Part shown: positions 16,754 through 25,432 of the stretch, piece after piece
Position numbering within the stretch: the first letter of the stretch is position 1
Layout: the number at the start of each line of letters is the position of its first letter
Assembly: GCF_007845675.1 (NCBI RefSeq)
Contig: NZ_VOBR01000002.1
Span: 421,321 to 485,320, forward strand
Reading direction: 5' to 3'
DNA length: 64,000 nt
Source of the DNA: Lentzea tibetensis
Lineage (GTDB): Bacteria > Actinomycetota > Actinomycetes > Mycobacteriales > Pseudonocardiaceae
The notes under the pieces: generated by a model
Database searches by the model: none
Seen by the model: only the letters and a program-made list of their open reading frames with translations
Told to the model about the DNA's origin: nothing
Translations under genes and position numbers: made by a program

Positions 16754-17914
16754 GTGACTCCCACCGAGCGACCGCTGACCGACGGCGAAGCCCTGTTCGT
16801 GCTGGCAGGTTTCGGCCCTGTCGTGGTCAGCACGACCTGCACCGGTCACGTCGATCCCGGGCTGCTCGACCGCGCGTGGCACCGGCTCACCCGCGACTAT
16901 CCGTTGCTGCGCTGCGTGATCCGCCCCGACCTGGTCCTGGAGCTGTGCGACGAGGCCCCGCCGGTGACCGCTGGGGCGGCCTCCTTCGAGGCTGAGGCGA
17001 ACACCCTCCTGGAGGGTGGGGCGGTGAGTCGACTGACGCTGCACCAGGCGGAGGACGCCGCGGTCGTCACTCTCGCCGTCGCCCACGCGGTCTCCGACGC
17101 ACGGCTGGTGCGGACCCTGTTGCACACGTTGTTGCGTCACTACAGCGGACACTCGGCGCCTTCCACGCCGCGCCCGGCGTTCGAACGGACGCTGGAGGAC
17201 CGCCTGCGGGACGTGTGCCAACCGGGCGTTCCCGCAGAGGCATCGATGCCTGTTGTCCTTTCTGGAGGAACGTCGAACGGTTTCGGCGTCCACCACCTCA
17301 CGCTCGGCCAGGACACGACGGCCTCGGTCGTCGCCGTCGCACGGGAGAACGGGCTCACGGTCAACGATCTGCTTTGCGGTGTCGTCTCGTGTGCCGTGCG
17401 ATCACGCTTTCCCGCTGTTGATGGGCCCTTGTCCATCGCGTTGTGCATCCCGGTGGACATCCGGCAGCGGCTGGTTCCGCCCATCGAGCCGGACGCCCAG
17501 CTGTGCTGCGCCCTGCCCGCGGTGGTGACCGTGCAGGCCGACTCCTGCGACGATGTCGTCGAGGTGGCCAAGCGGTTCAGCGTGGACCTGCGCGCGGCCG
17601 TCGACCGGGCCGAGCCGCAGCGGACACGCCTGGCCGTCCGCCTCGACCAGATCGCCCCGCCGCCGCCCATGACGATCATGGTGTCGAACGTCGGTGTGGT
17701 GGAGAGCCCCGCGGGGGTCACCGAGAGCCACTTCGCCGCGACGTTGCGAGGCCCGGTACCCGGCCTGTTCGTGGCCACGGTGGACGGCAGCCTCACGATG
17801 GACCTGGTGTTCGACCGCGCCTGTCAGAGCCCGGCCGTGATGGGCGAGGTGCTGGCGTCGGTCGAGTCGTCACTGGGAGCCCTGACCGGTCACTGCGCAG
17901 TCGGTACGGGGTGA
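16754..17914 (+). CDS. stand-alone condensation-domain acyltransferase (PapA-like)
   Basis: A 386-residue protein of the chloramphenicol-acetyltransferase/condensation fold. It begins RPLTDGEALFVL, and the active-site motif is VAHAVSDA, where HHxxxDG has become AHxxxDA: the catalytic second His and the structural Asp are kept, the first His and the Gly are not. Later conserved parts are SIALCIPVDIRQRL and TIMVSNVGVVESP, as in PapA5-type enzymes. GTG at 16754 is the best start by homology but lacks a clear ribosome site. With the divergent CoA ligase it may esterify or amidate an acyl group. Its 3' end overlaps the convergent AIM24 gene by 25 bases. Confidence 0.75.
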   Translation: MTPTERPLTDGEALFVLAGFGPVVVSTTCTGHVDPGLLDRAWHRLTRDYPLLRCVIRPDLVLELCDEAPPVTAGAASFEAEANTLLEGGAVSRLTLHQAEDAAVVTLAVAHAVSDARLVRTLLHTLLRHYSGHSAPSTPRPAFERTLEDRLRDVCQPGVPAEASMPVVLSGGTSNGFGVHHLTLGQDTTASVVAVARENGLTVNDLLCGVVSCAVRSRFPAVDGPLSIALCIPVDIRQRLVPPIEPDAQLCCALPAVVTVQADSCDDVVEVAKRFSVDLRAAVDRAEPQRTRLAVRLDQIAPPPPMTIMVSNVGVVESPAGVTESHFAATLRGPVPGLFVATVDGSLTMDLVFDRACQSPAVMGEVLASVESSLGALTGHCAVGTG

Positions 17915-18561
17915 CCTTCCGACGCCTGCACGACGACGATGCCCTGACCCGACAACGCGAGCTGGTACGCCTCACCCGAACCGCGTCCGATGACAGCACC
18001 GAGCTTCGCCGTCTTGCGGATCGAGGACTTCAGCGAGGTGGACCACAGGACGGCGGACTGCATGTCGACGAACGTCGGCACGTCCACGTTCAGCACGACC
18101 GGTGTCCCGTAGGCGGTGACGGCCAGCGCTCCGGTGCCCGTGAACGTGGTGTTGAACAGACCGCCGCTGAGCATCGACGCGCCTTCGGTGCGGTTGATGT
18201 CCCACTTGAGCGTGCTGTCGAAGGCGAGCACGTTCTTGCCGTTGACGGTGACGCCCTCGTTCTCCAGGTACAGCACGAAGATCTCGTCGGCGTCCTGGGC
18301 GAGGAACACGTCTCCGCTGCCCGACACCTTCATCAGCGACATGCCTTCACCGGTCAGGGCCTTCTTGAACAGCTTGCCGAGGCCACCGCTGCCTTCGTAG
18401 GCGAAGTCGACTTCACCCTGGTAGGCGACCATCGATCCCTGCTTGGCGAAGAAGAACCCGCCGCTGCCGGTGAGGTCCACCTTGAGCATGCGGTCGTTCT
18501 GCAGTTGGAAGCTTCCCGGCTCGACGGACCGTTCTTCGTGGTTGAACAGTGAGCTGCGCAT
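17890..18561 (-). CDS. AIM24-family protein
   Basis: A 223-residue AIM24/TerD-unrelated beta-sandwich protein. The repeated glycine-rich strands are visible: LTGSGGFFFAKQGSMVAYQGEVDF, then LTGEGMSLMKVSGSGDVFLAQDADEIF and LSGGLFNTTFTGTGALAVTAYG. No signal peptide or membrane helix is present. The family is widespread in actinobacteria and its bacterial role is unknown; the yeast relative supports mitochondrial membrane complexes. It is divergent from the small DUF4342-like gene at 18688 across a 126-bp gap and may share regulation with it. Confidence 0.85.
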   Translation of the reverse strand: MRSSLFNHEERSVEPGSFQLQNDRMLKVDLTGSGGFFFAKQGSMVAYQGEVDFAYEGSGGLGKLFKKALTGEGMSLMKVSGSGDVFLAQDADEIFVLYLENEGVTVNGKNVLAFDSTLKWDINRTEGASMLSGGLFNTTFTGTGALAVTAYGTPVVLNVDVPTFVDMQSAVLWSTSLKSSIRKTAKLGAVIGRGSGEAYQLALSGQGIVVVQASEGHPVPTAQ

Positions 18562-18687
18562 GCTCAGATGATGCAGGTGATCACGGGGTCGCGCATCAGG
18601 CGGAGGTCAGGGGAAACCCTGATGGCAGGGTGCCCGACTGCAGGCACGCTGGAGTCGTCAAAGGAGATCCGCAGTTCGAGGAGAGTC

Positions 18688-18978
18688 ATGAGCGAATCCA
18701 GGCCCGAGTCCACCCGTACCGCCGTCGACTCCGTGGTCGACGCCGTTCGCGGGCTGGTCAGCGAGGGCATCAACCGTCGTGTGGTTGTGCGTGACAGCAA
18801 GGACGACGTGGTGCTGGAGGTGCCGGTGGCTCTCGGGTTGGTCGCGGCGCTGGCCGCTCCGGTGGTCACGACGATCGGTGCCGGTGTCGCGCTGGTCGGC
18901 AAGTGCGGAATCACGATTGAGAACCGCCGGCAGCCCGGTAGTCATCCCGCGACGACGGTCGAGACTGAGCAGGTGTAG
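18688..18978 (+). CDS. small DUF4342-like protein with hydrophobic segment
   Basis: A 96-residue protein. GAGGAG lies close upstream of the ATG at 18688. The N-terminal half is charged (DAVRGLVSEGINRRVVVRDS), followed by a beta-like stretch VVLEVPVALG and a hydrophobic segment of about 22 residues (LVAALAAPVVTTIGAGVALVG), then a short basic tail. This layout matches DUF4342 proteins, which are small and possibly membrane-associated. Function is unknown. Confidence 0.7.
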   Translation: MSESRPESTRTAVDSVVDAVRGLVSEGINRRVVVRDSKDDVVLEVPVALGLVAALAAPVVTTIGAGVALVGKCGITIENRRQPGSHPATTVETEQV

Positions 18979-19004
18979 TCAGCGGCCGCGGGTCCTGAGG
19001 CGGT

Positions 19005-20099
19005 TCACGTGTTCGTGACGTGGCGTCCGGGAACCGACACGAGCCCGCGTCCGGTGGTCAGGGGCAGGTCGAGTGCGGTGAGCAGGCCGGGTGGGGCGTC
19101 CACGACCGCGGGGACGGCGTTGACCAGGCGCATGGCGGTGGATGCCACGCCCGCGGTGTTGTGGTCACCGTCGCCGCCGGTCAGTCGCAGGTCCAGCACG
19201 TAGTTGGGTTCACCGGTGATCTCCACGCGGTAGCAGCCGGTGCCTGCCGGCTGCGGCCAGTCCGGCGCGAGGTCCGGCCGCAGTCTGGTGACGTGTTCGA
19301 GCACCAGCACCGGTTGATCCGCGATCATGCCGCTGACGGTGAACCGCAGTGCCGCCATGGTGCCCTCGGCGATCGTGCGGCCCGCGGCCGTGAACGGTTC
19401 CGGTGCCGGGAGCCGCTCGTGGTGTTCGACGACGGAATCCAACGGAACGTCCAGGGCGGCGGCCAGCTGGCGGACCACGCTGCCCCAGGCGAGCGAGAGC
19501 ACGCCTGGTTGCAGCAGCAGGGGAGTGTGGTCGAGCGGTGTGCCGAAACCCATGATGTCGAACAGCACCAGCGGGTTGTCGTAGGTGGAGTAGTCCGTGA
19601 TCTCCGAGCAGCGGATGAGGTCGATGCGCTGGCAGGTGCCGGACAGCAGCAGGGGTAGCCAGTCGTTGGCCCAGCCGGGGTCGATTCCGTTGACCCACAG
19701 CGAACTTCGACCCTCGGCGGCGGCCTTGCGAACGGGCTCGACCAGCTCGGGTGGCACGGTGCCCTCGGGGTAGGACAGGAACACCGGACCGCTGGCCACC
19801 ACGTTGATGCCCGCCCGCAGCAGCAGGCACAGGTCGTCGATCGCCTCGGTCAACCGGTTGTCGGCCATCGCCGTGTAGACCACGCAGTCGGGTGCGGCCG
19901 CGATCAGCTGATCGGCGTCCGTGGTCGCGTGGATCCCGACCGGGTGGTCCAGCCCGGCCAGCTCTCCCGCGTCACGGCCGTTCTTGGCGGGGTTGGACAC
20001 CCACACGCCCGCCAGCTCCAAGGCGGGGTGGTCGATGATGCCGCGCAACGCCCACTTTCCGACGTTGCCGGTGCTCCACTGCACCACGCGATACGCCAC
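19005..20099 (-). CDS. NAD(P)-binding amine dehydrogenase-like / DapB-like oxidoreductase
   Basis: A 364-residue protein with an N-terminal Rossmann fold, VVQWSTGNVGKWALRGII, and YTAMADNRLTEAIDDLCLLLRAGINVVASGP, as in the dihydrodipicolinate-reductase-like or 2,4-diaminopentanoate-dehydrogenase-like family common in actinobacteria. The family reduces or oxidises an imine/amine or acts on hydrophobic substrates; the real substrate here is unknown. ATG at 20099 follows AGGAGAC. It lies 24 bp downstream of the SDR gene on the same strand, so the two probably form an operon controlled by the divergent TetR. Confidence 0.8.
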   Translation of the reverse strand: MAYRVVQWSTGNVGKWALRGIIDHPALELAGVWVSNPAKNGRDAGELAGLDHPVGIHATTDADQLIAAAPDCVVYTAMADNRLTEAIDDLCLLLRAGINVVASGPVFLSYPEGTVPPELVEPVRKAAAEGRSSLWVNGIDPGWANDWLPLLLSGTCQRIDLIRCSEITDYSTYDNPLVLFDIMGFGTPLDHTPLLLQPGVLSLAWGSVVRQLAAALDVPLDSVVEHHERLPAPEPFTAAGRTIAEGTMAALRFTVSGMIADQPVLVLEHVTRLRPDLAPDWPQPAGTGCYRVEITGEPNYVLDLRLTGGDGDHNTAGVASTAMRLVNAVPAVVDAPPGLLTALDLPLTTGRGLVSVPGRHVTNT

Positions 20100-20123
20100 G
20101 TGTGTCTCCTCGGGTTGCGGGCT

Positions 20124-20912
20124 TCAGAGATCCGGGAGGTTGAAGTCGAGGTTGGGCGCGCCGATCCCGCCGTCGACCCGCAGCACTGATCCCGTGGTGT
20201 AGCCGGATGCCCGTGACGCCAGGAAGAGCACCGCGGCCGCGACCTCGTCGGGGTGCCCCAGTCGGCGCAGCGGCGTCGCCTGTTCCATCGAGGTCCTGAT
20301 CTTCTCGTCGCGGGCGACCACGTCCAGCGCCGAGGTGTGGACCGAGCCGACGTCGATCGCGTTCACCCTGATCCGCGGCGCGAGGTCCGTGGCGGCCAAG
20401 CGCGTGTAGTGGGTCAGGGCCGCCTTCGCCGTGCCGTAGGCCAAAAACCCGCGACCGGCGAGCCTGCCCATCACGGAGGCGATGTTGACCACCGACCCGC
20501 CACCGCCCTCGAGCATGAGCGGTACCGCCGCGCCGGTCAGTGCGTGCGCGGTGGTGACGTTGAAGTGGAAGGCGTCTTCCAGGAAGTCCGGCGTCGTCGT
20601 CAGGAACGTGTTCGGCAGGGTGCCGCCCACGTTGTTCACCACCACGTCCAGCCGCCCGAACCGTTCGGCGGCCGTGTGCGCCAGCGCCGCCACAGCGTCC
20701 ACATCGGACAGATCTGCCGCGACGACGACGGCCCGCCGCCCCAGTGCCTCGATCTTGCCCGCGACCTCCGCCAGCTGCTCCGCGGTGCGCGCGCTGATCA
20801 CCACGTCCGCGCCCGCCTCGGCCAGTGCTATCGCCGATGCCGCGCCGATGCCGCGGCCCGCGCCGGTCACCACCGCCACCGCGCCGGGCAGCCCGAACAT
20901 CTCCGTCACCAC
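20124..20912 (-). CDS. SDR-family oxidoreductase
   Basis: A 262-residue classical SDR. It has [17 protein letters not shown] (TGxxxGIG), the NNVG motif, the catalytic Ser in NIASVMGR, the YGTAK catalytic Tyr/Lys and the C-terminal [11 protein letters not shown]. All active-site residues are present, so it is likely an active NAD(P)-dependent alcohol dehydrogenase/ketoreductase. The start may be GTG at 20912 or the ATG four codons in. A TetR-type operator lies just upstream. It forms an operon with the DapB-like gene downstream. Confidence 0.88.
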   Translation of the reverse strand: MVTEMFGLPGAVAVVTGAGRGIGAASAIALAEAGADVVISARTAEQLAEVAGKIEALGRRAVVVAADLSDVDAVAALAHTAAERFGRLDVVVNNVGGTLPNTFLTTTPDFLEDAFHFNVTTAHALTGAAVPLMLEGGGGSVVNIASVMGRLAGRGFLAYGTAKAALTHYTRLAATDLAPRIRVNAIDVGSVHTSALDVVARDEKIRTSMEQATPLRRLGHPDEVAAAVLFLASRASGYTTGSVLRVDGGIGAPNLDFNLPDL

Positions 20913-20922
20913 GCCGCCACTG

Positions 20923-20940
20923 TTAAGCTCTGGTGCTTAA
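20923..20940. promoter_or_regulatory. palindromic operator TTAAGC-N6-GCTTAA
   Basis: A perfect inverted repeat, TTAAGC (20923-20928) and GCTTAA (20935-20940) around TCTGGT, lies in the 68-bp gap between the divergent SDR and TetR genes. A partial second copy of TGGTGCTT follows at about 20952. It is the obvious candidate binding site for the adjacent TetR protein. Binding is inferred. Confidence 0.6.
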
Positions 20941-20980
20941 AAGTCAAGAGGTGGTGCTTGTTGCGTGTTAACGTGGTGCC

Positions 20981-21610
20981 GTGGCCAGCGCGGACGCCAG
21001 AGAACGGATCATCGTCGCCGCCGAGCGGTTGATCGCCGAGCACGGCCCCGAGGTGCCGTTGCGCGACATCTCCACAGCTGCGGGCCAGCGCAACAACTCC
21101 GCGGTCCAGTACCACTTCGGCTCCAGGGACGGGTTGATCGACGCCGTCGCCGAGTACCGCATCGCCGACCTGGAGCAGCATCGCCTCGAGTTGCTCGCCG
21201 CGAGCGAGGCGACCGGCGAAGCGCAGGACATCCGCGCGTTGGTCTCGGCGCTGGTCGTGCCGATGCTGACCATTCCCTACGAACACGGCGCCACCCACTA
21301 CGCCCGGTTCCTCGACCAGGTCCGCACTCACCCGGCACTGGCCGCGGACACCAACCTCGACCGAACGGGGCGGGCAGCCGTCCGGCTGATCATCATGCGC
21401 CTCGACCGCGCGCTGCGGGACCTGCCGCCCGCGCTCAGGCGCCGCCGGCTGCGCGTCCTTCCCACCGTGCTGTTCGCCCTGCTCGCCGACCGCGAGCGGG
21501 CCGTGTGCGCGGGCGACCTGCCGCCGGACGACCCGCACTCGGCCTCGGAGCTGGTCGACCTGATCACCGGCATGCTCACCGCCCCGGTGTCCACCGCCGC
21601 ATCGCCGTGA
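20981..21610 (+). CDS. TetR-family transcriptional regulator
   Basis: A 209-residue regulator. The HTH is at about residues 8-53 (IIVAAERLIAEHG, then LRDISTAAGQRNNSAVQYHFGSRDGL). The GTG start at 20981 has no ribosome site, so the transcript may be leaderless. It is divergent from the SDR/DapB-like unit, with a palindromic operator between them, and so probably represses that unit and itself. Confidence 0.9.
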   Translation: MASADARERIIVAAERLIAEHGPEVPLRDISTAAGQRNNSAVQYHFGSRDGLIDAVAEYRIADLEQHRLELLAASEATGEAQDIRALVSALVVPMLTIPYEHGATHYARFLDQVRTHPALAADTNLDRTGRAAVRLIIMRLDRALRDLPPALRRRRLRVLPTVLFALLADRERAVCAGDLPPDDPHSASELVDLITGMLTAPVSTAASP

Positions 21611-21666
21611 AGCTGGGTGTACCGATCCTGCTGCCGTGGCTGGTTGGGCGACCTGCGTACCCGAGC

Positions 21667-22842
21667 TCATGCCCCACTGACGATCACCATTTCGTTGCCT
21701 TCGGGGTCGGCGACCCGCCAGCGACCCTCCGACTCGTCAAGGAGCCGGCCACCGGCTGCGACGGTCGTGGCGAGGCGCGTCTGCGCGAGGTCCGACGGCA
21801 CAGCGAGCTCGAAGTGGATGCGGTTGCGCTGCCGGCGCCGCTCCGTCTCCGAAGCGTCGAGCTCTTGGAACACCAGCACCGGGTTCAGCCGCCGCGGATC
21901 GTGGATGTCGCTGACCCCGGCTCGCCGGTCGTGGGTGTATCCGAGTGCGGCGACCCAGAACGCGCGGACCGCGGCGACGTCGGCGGCGTCGAGGAAGAGC
22001 TGAGCGAAGCGCGGCAGCCCCGGATCCGCAGTGGCCCCGAGGTCGCGGGCAGCGGTCTGGAGGTTTCCGGCGAGGTCGGTGAAGTCGAGCTCGAGGCCGT
22101 GGGCGTCGTCCTCCCACTGGTCCTTACCGCTGTCGATGATCACGAGCCCTGGGCGCAGGTCCACCAGCAGCGGGAAGCCGGTGTCGTCGGCCAGGGCCGC
22201 TGCTGCGGCGGCCAGGTCACACTGCTGCGTCGGCGAGGTGATGCGGTAGCACGCCATCGCGCTGAACACCGCCTGCCAGTCGGCTGTCCTGGTCCTCTCG
22301 CCGAGCGCCGCGCCCGGCACCAGGTCGACCTCGTTGCTGTCGGGGTCGGTGTGACGGACGCCGAACGGTCCCGATGCCTCACCAAGATTCGCCTGCTCGA
22401 CCGCCGCGGCCGGCCGCACCACGTCGAGGTGGATGCGGTTTCGCAACGGCCGTGACTCGGTCGACTGCCGGATCCGCATCGCGGGGTCGCGCCGCAACGG
22501 ATCCGCCAAACCGCCGTCCTCCCCAGGCGCGTAGTCGAGCACGCGCTGCCAGAACCGCCTCACCACAGACGGGTTCGCGGATTCGAACACGACGCTCAGA
22601 TGCTGCAGCACGGCAGGGTTCGCGGCCAGCTCGAGATCCCGCGCGGCCGCCGACACCGCCTCGGCGTGCTCGTCTGAGTCGAGGCGCACCCGCACGCCTG
22701 TCGCGCGCAGGTCGACCACGATCTCGGCCGACAGCTCCACGATGCGCCCGGCCAGCGCAGCCCCCTCGATCAGCGAAGGCGCGTCGAACCATGCCGTCGC
22801 AACGCCGTCGACCACCCGCCAATCCGTTCCGCTCTCTGTCAT
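21667..22842 (-). CDS. VOC/glyoxalase-like protein with two domains
   Basis: A 391-residue protein. Two glyoxalase-like (VOC) modules are visible, each with the pattern of a late metal-side strand: RNRIHLDV followed by GPFGVRHTDPDSNEVDLV, and RNRIHFEL followed by EGRWRVADPEGNEMVIV. The N-terminal part, before the first VOC module, resembles a small pterin-dehydratase-like alpha/beta domain (WRVVDGVATAWFDAPS), but I am not sure. ATG at 22842 is chosen because residues upstream look non-coding. The substrate is unknown; such proteins include resistance proteins and dioxygenases. Confidence 0.75.
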   Translation of the reverse strand: MTESGTDWRVVDGVATAWFDAPSLIEGAALAGRIVELSAEIVVDLRATGVRVRLDSDEHAEAVSAAARDLELAANPAVLQHLSVVFESANPSVVRRFWQRVLDYAPGEDGGLADPLRRDPAMRIRQSTESRPLRNRIHLDVVRPAAAVEQANLGEASGPFGVRHTDPDSNEVDLVPGAALGERTRTADWQAVFSAMACYRITSPTQQCDLAAAAAALADDTGFPLLVDLRPGLVIIDSGKDQWEDDAHGLELDFTDLAGNLQTAARDLGATADPGLPRFAQLFLDAADVAAVRAFWVAALGYTHDRRAGVSDIHDPRRLNPVLVFQELDASETERRRQRNRIHFELAVPSDLAQTRLATTVAAGGRLLDESEGRWRVADPEGNEMVIVSGA

Positions 22843-23232
22843 GCCCGGCACTGTAGAGCTCATTCGGACGATCGGTCGGGTTGAGTTGGCCGTGCAGCCC
22901 TCGGAGAGGTAGCGGCGTTCGCCTGACCGCCACGCGCCTCGCACTCGTCGTTGCCGCAGACCCTTCCGGGTGGTCAGAGCGATGGCCCGACCACGCGGAA
23001 CGATCCACCTCCAGCAGTGCGATGCCGACGTAGCCGCCCACCGCGACCCGTCGGTTTCCCGGCAGACCGCACGGCAGCGACCGCTCGGTCGTGGCCACCC
23101 GACACGACCCTGGCGACCCCGTCGTCACCGACGAATGACGAGAAGGTCCGAGTCCGCGCGTCCGCGCGTCTGGCGTTTGAGCAGCACTGCAAATGACGTG
23201 CTTCACGCGTCGCCGGGAGTCAGACTGGCCGC
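22843..23232. other. 390-bp stretch with no recognised gene
   Basis: Short open frames exist on both strands, but none has a ribosome site, a domain motif or convincing composition. It presumably holds the promoters for the leftward VOC gene and the rightward gene at 23233. I saw no strong inverted repeat. Confidence 0.5.
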
Positions 23233-23829
23233 GTGACCGAGATCCGGGCCGTCCTGACCCGCCGGATAGTCGACCCTTTCGACCTCTGGCCGGTCGGCGA
23301 ACCGAGCCATGACCCGGTGGTGCTGTCGAAGCGGATGTCGCCGCTCGAGGTCGGTACCGCGATGGCGATCATTGCCGAGTACAACAAGGGTGATGACCGC
23401 GACGACGTGGACACTTTGCGCTTTCTCGCCGAGGAGCACCTCGTCGCGCCCGGAGGACTGCTGGCCCGCGACACGGCCACCGGCGTGGAGGTCGAACCGG
23501 GATGCTGCTGCGGTCTGGAGGACTGGCGCGACTGGTACGGGATTGTGGACGGGACGCCGCCGTGGCTCGGCCACAACCCGGAGCACGTGGTGCGGATCGA
23601 AGACGGCGTCGCACGATTCTGGTCGGGCACAGGGGACGTAGACGCGCCTCCTGTCGAGATCAGCATCGACGAGCTCTCCGACCTGCTCGCCGCCGTCCAG
23701 CAGGACCTTCGTGACTTCCTCGGGCTGGTGGGCGAGTGGGCGACGCCGTACGGCACGGCGCTCGCCGCCGATCTGGTGGCGTCGCTCGACCGGCAGTTGC
23801 GGATCAACGCTCCACAAGGACCTGACTGA
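23233..23829 (+). CDS. hypothetical protein, acidic, probably cytosolic
   Basis: A 198-residue acidic protein that I do not recognise. It starts at GTG 23233. A CCC cluster occurs in EVEPGCCCGLEDWRDWYG, followed by WLGHNPEHVVRIEDGVARFWSG. The layout (CCCGLEDW, a sequence of the G-x-PPWLGHDP type, then a helical DELSDLLAAVQQDLRDFLG) fits a group of uncharacterised actinobacterial proteins. There is no signal peptide. It ends just upstream of the secreted-enzyme regulon. Confidence 0.7.
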   Translation: MTEIRAVLTRRIVDPFDLWPVGEPSHDPVVLSKRMSPLEVGTAMAIIAEYNKGDDRDDVDTLRFLAEEHLVAPGGLLARDTATGVEVEPGCCCGLEDWRDWYGIVDGTPPWLGHNPEHVVRIEDGVARFWSGTGDVDAPPVEISIDELSDLLAAVQQDLRDFLGLVGEWATPYGTALAADLVASLDRQLRINAPQGPD

Positions 23830-23864
23830 GCGATAGCCGGTTCGACGCCTGACCTGGGGCAAAC

Positions 23865-23910
23865 CTGGGGTCGCACCGAAGTACCGCGGGGTTCCTCCCG
23901 TTACTAGCGT
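23865..23910 (+). promoter_or_regulatory. shared-motif promoter, copy A (sulfatase)
   Basis: CTGGGGTCGCACCGA occupies 23865-23879. The -10-like TAGCGT lies at 23905-23910, its first T 40 bp after the first base of the box. The ATG is 15 bp after that T, so the transcript is probably leaderless or has a leader of a few bases. Another CTGGGG half-box lies at 23854-23859, 11 bp (one helical turn) upstream. The same box and spacing recur at 27430 and 31008. Confidence 0.8.
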
Positions 23911-23919
23911 GCCGGGAGT

Positions 23920-25431
23920 ATGAGACGGTTCGTGTTGGTACTGCTGCTGTTGGCCGGGATGGTCACGGCGGCGGCACCGCTCCAGGCCCAGGCATCCCGG
24001 CCCAACATCATCTTCTTCCTGGTCGACGACCTGTCGTCGGACCTGCTGAAGTACATGGACAACACCAGGTCGCTGGCGAACAACGGCACCCGGTTCACCA
24101 ACTACTTCGTGTCGAACTCGCTGTGCTGCCCGTCGCGGGCGTCGATGTTCACCGGTGAGCACCCGCACAACACCGGGGTGTTGACCAACGTGGGCACCGA
24201 CAACGGCGGCTACGCGGCGTTCGAGCGGCACGAGGGCCGCGCGTACGCGCCCGCGTTGAACCGGCAGAACTACCGCACCGGGTACATGGGCAAGTACATC
24301 AACGAGTATCCGGTCGGCGACAACTTCAAGGTGCCTGCCGGGTGGGACGAGTGGCACGTCGCGGGCGGTGCCGGCTACAACGAGAAGAACTACGGAATCA
24401 CCGACTACGTCCGCGAGACCGGTGTGCGGCGGTTTGAACGGGACACCGACACGTACCTGACCGACCGGCTGGCTCGCACCGCCGAGAACTTCATCGAACG
24501 ATCGCGCGCGCAGGCGCCGAACAGGCCGTTCTTCCTGCAGGTGGCGCCGTTCGCGCCGCACCAGCGCGTGCCGTACCAGCCCGGTGAGGGCGAGCCGCGG
24601 TTCCCGCCGGCGCCCCGTGACCGGCCCGGTGGCGAGTTCTCGCAGGGCGACTGCGGCGGGCCGAGCTGCCCGAGCATCGACGTGGCGCGGGAGCTGCCGT
24701 CGTTCGACGAGGACACCGAGGACAAGCCAGGCTGGGTGCGGCGTGCACCGCTGGGGCCCAACGTGGTCGACGAGCTGCGCACCGACTTCCGCAACCGGAT
24801 CCGGATGGTGCAGTCGGTCGACGACTTGGTCGGCCGCGTGCTCGCGAAGCTCACGCCGGCCGAACGCAACGACACGTTCATCGTGTTCGCCTCGGACAAC
24901 GGGTTTCACCTCGGGCAGCACCGGCTGGTGCGCGGCAAGGGCACCGCCTACGACCACGACGTCAATGTCCCACTGCTGGTCAAGCGGCCAGGACGAACCG
25001 GGAACGGCGACTTCGTGCGCAACGAGATGGTGCAGAACGTCGACCTGTTCGCCACGTTCCTCGACATGGCCGGGGCCGGCCCCGCTGACCGCGACGGGCG
25101 GAGCTTCCTCCCGTTGATCCAGAACCAGAACCAGCCGAACTGGCGCAACGCCGCGTTCATCGAGCACCGCAAGCCACAGGGGACCGCGGCGGATCCCGAC
25201 TTCGACGACCTCGCCGCCGCCACGCCCTCGTACCAGGCGGTCCGCACCGCGAACGACCTGTACGTCGAGTACGCGAACGGGGAGAAGGAGTACTACGACC
25301 TGAAGACCGATCCGTTGCAGCACAACAACAAGCCGAACAACCCGCGGGCTGGGCAGCTGGCCGGTCCGCTGCGGGAGCTGGCGAACTGCCGGCAGAACTG
25401 CTGGGCCGCCTCCCACGTGCGGGGAGGCTGA
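23920..25431 (+). CDS. secreted sulfatase (formylglycine type)
   Basis: A 503-residue arylsulfatase-type enzyme with a Sec signal peptide (MRRFVLVLLLLAGMVTAAAP, cleavage probably near residue 24). Metal-binding Asp residues are in FFLVDDLSS (36-37). The formylglycine signature C-x-P-S-R is CCPSRASMFTG with the modified Cys at 69, followed by GKYINEYP. The late metal site is in FASDNGFHLGQHR. It hydrolyses sulfate esters outside the cell, likely of a polysaccharide. The glycosidase gene follows after one base, so they are co-transcribed. The promoter is copy A of the shared box. Confidence 0.92.
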   Translation: MRRFVLVLLLLAGMVTAAAPLQAQASRPNIIFFLVDDLSSDLLKYMDNTRSLANNGTRFTNYFVSNSLCCPSRASMFTGEHPHNTGVLTNVGTDNGGYAAFERHEGRAYAPALNRQNYRTGYMGKYINEYPVGDNFKVPAGWDEWHVAGGAGYNEKNYGITDYVRETGVRRFERDTDTYLTDRLARTAENFIERSRAQAPNRPFFLQVAPFAPHQRVPYQPGEGEPRFPPAPRDRPGGEFSQGDCGGPSCPSIDVARELPSFDEDTEDKPGWVRRAPLGPNVVDELRTDFRNRIRMVQSVDDLVGRVLAKLTPAERNDTFIVFASDNGFHLGQHRLVRGKGTAYDHDVNVPLLVKRPGRTGNGDFVRNEMVQNVDLFATFLDMAGAGPADRDGRSFLPLIQNQNQPNWRNAAFIEHRKPQGTAADPDFDDLAAATPSYQAVRTANDLYVEYANGEKEYYDLKTDPLQHNNKPNNPRAGQLAGPLRELANCRQNCWAASHVRGG

Positions 25432-25432
25432 C

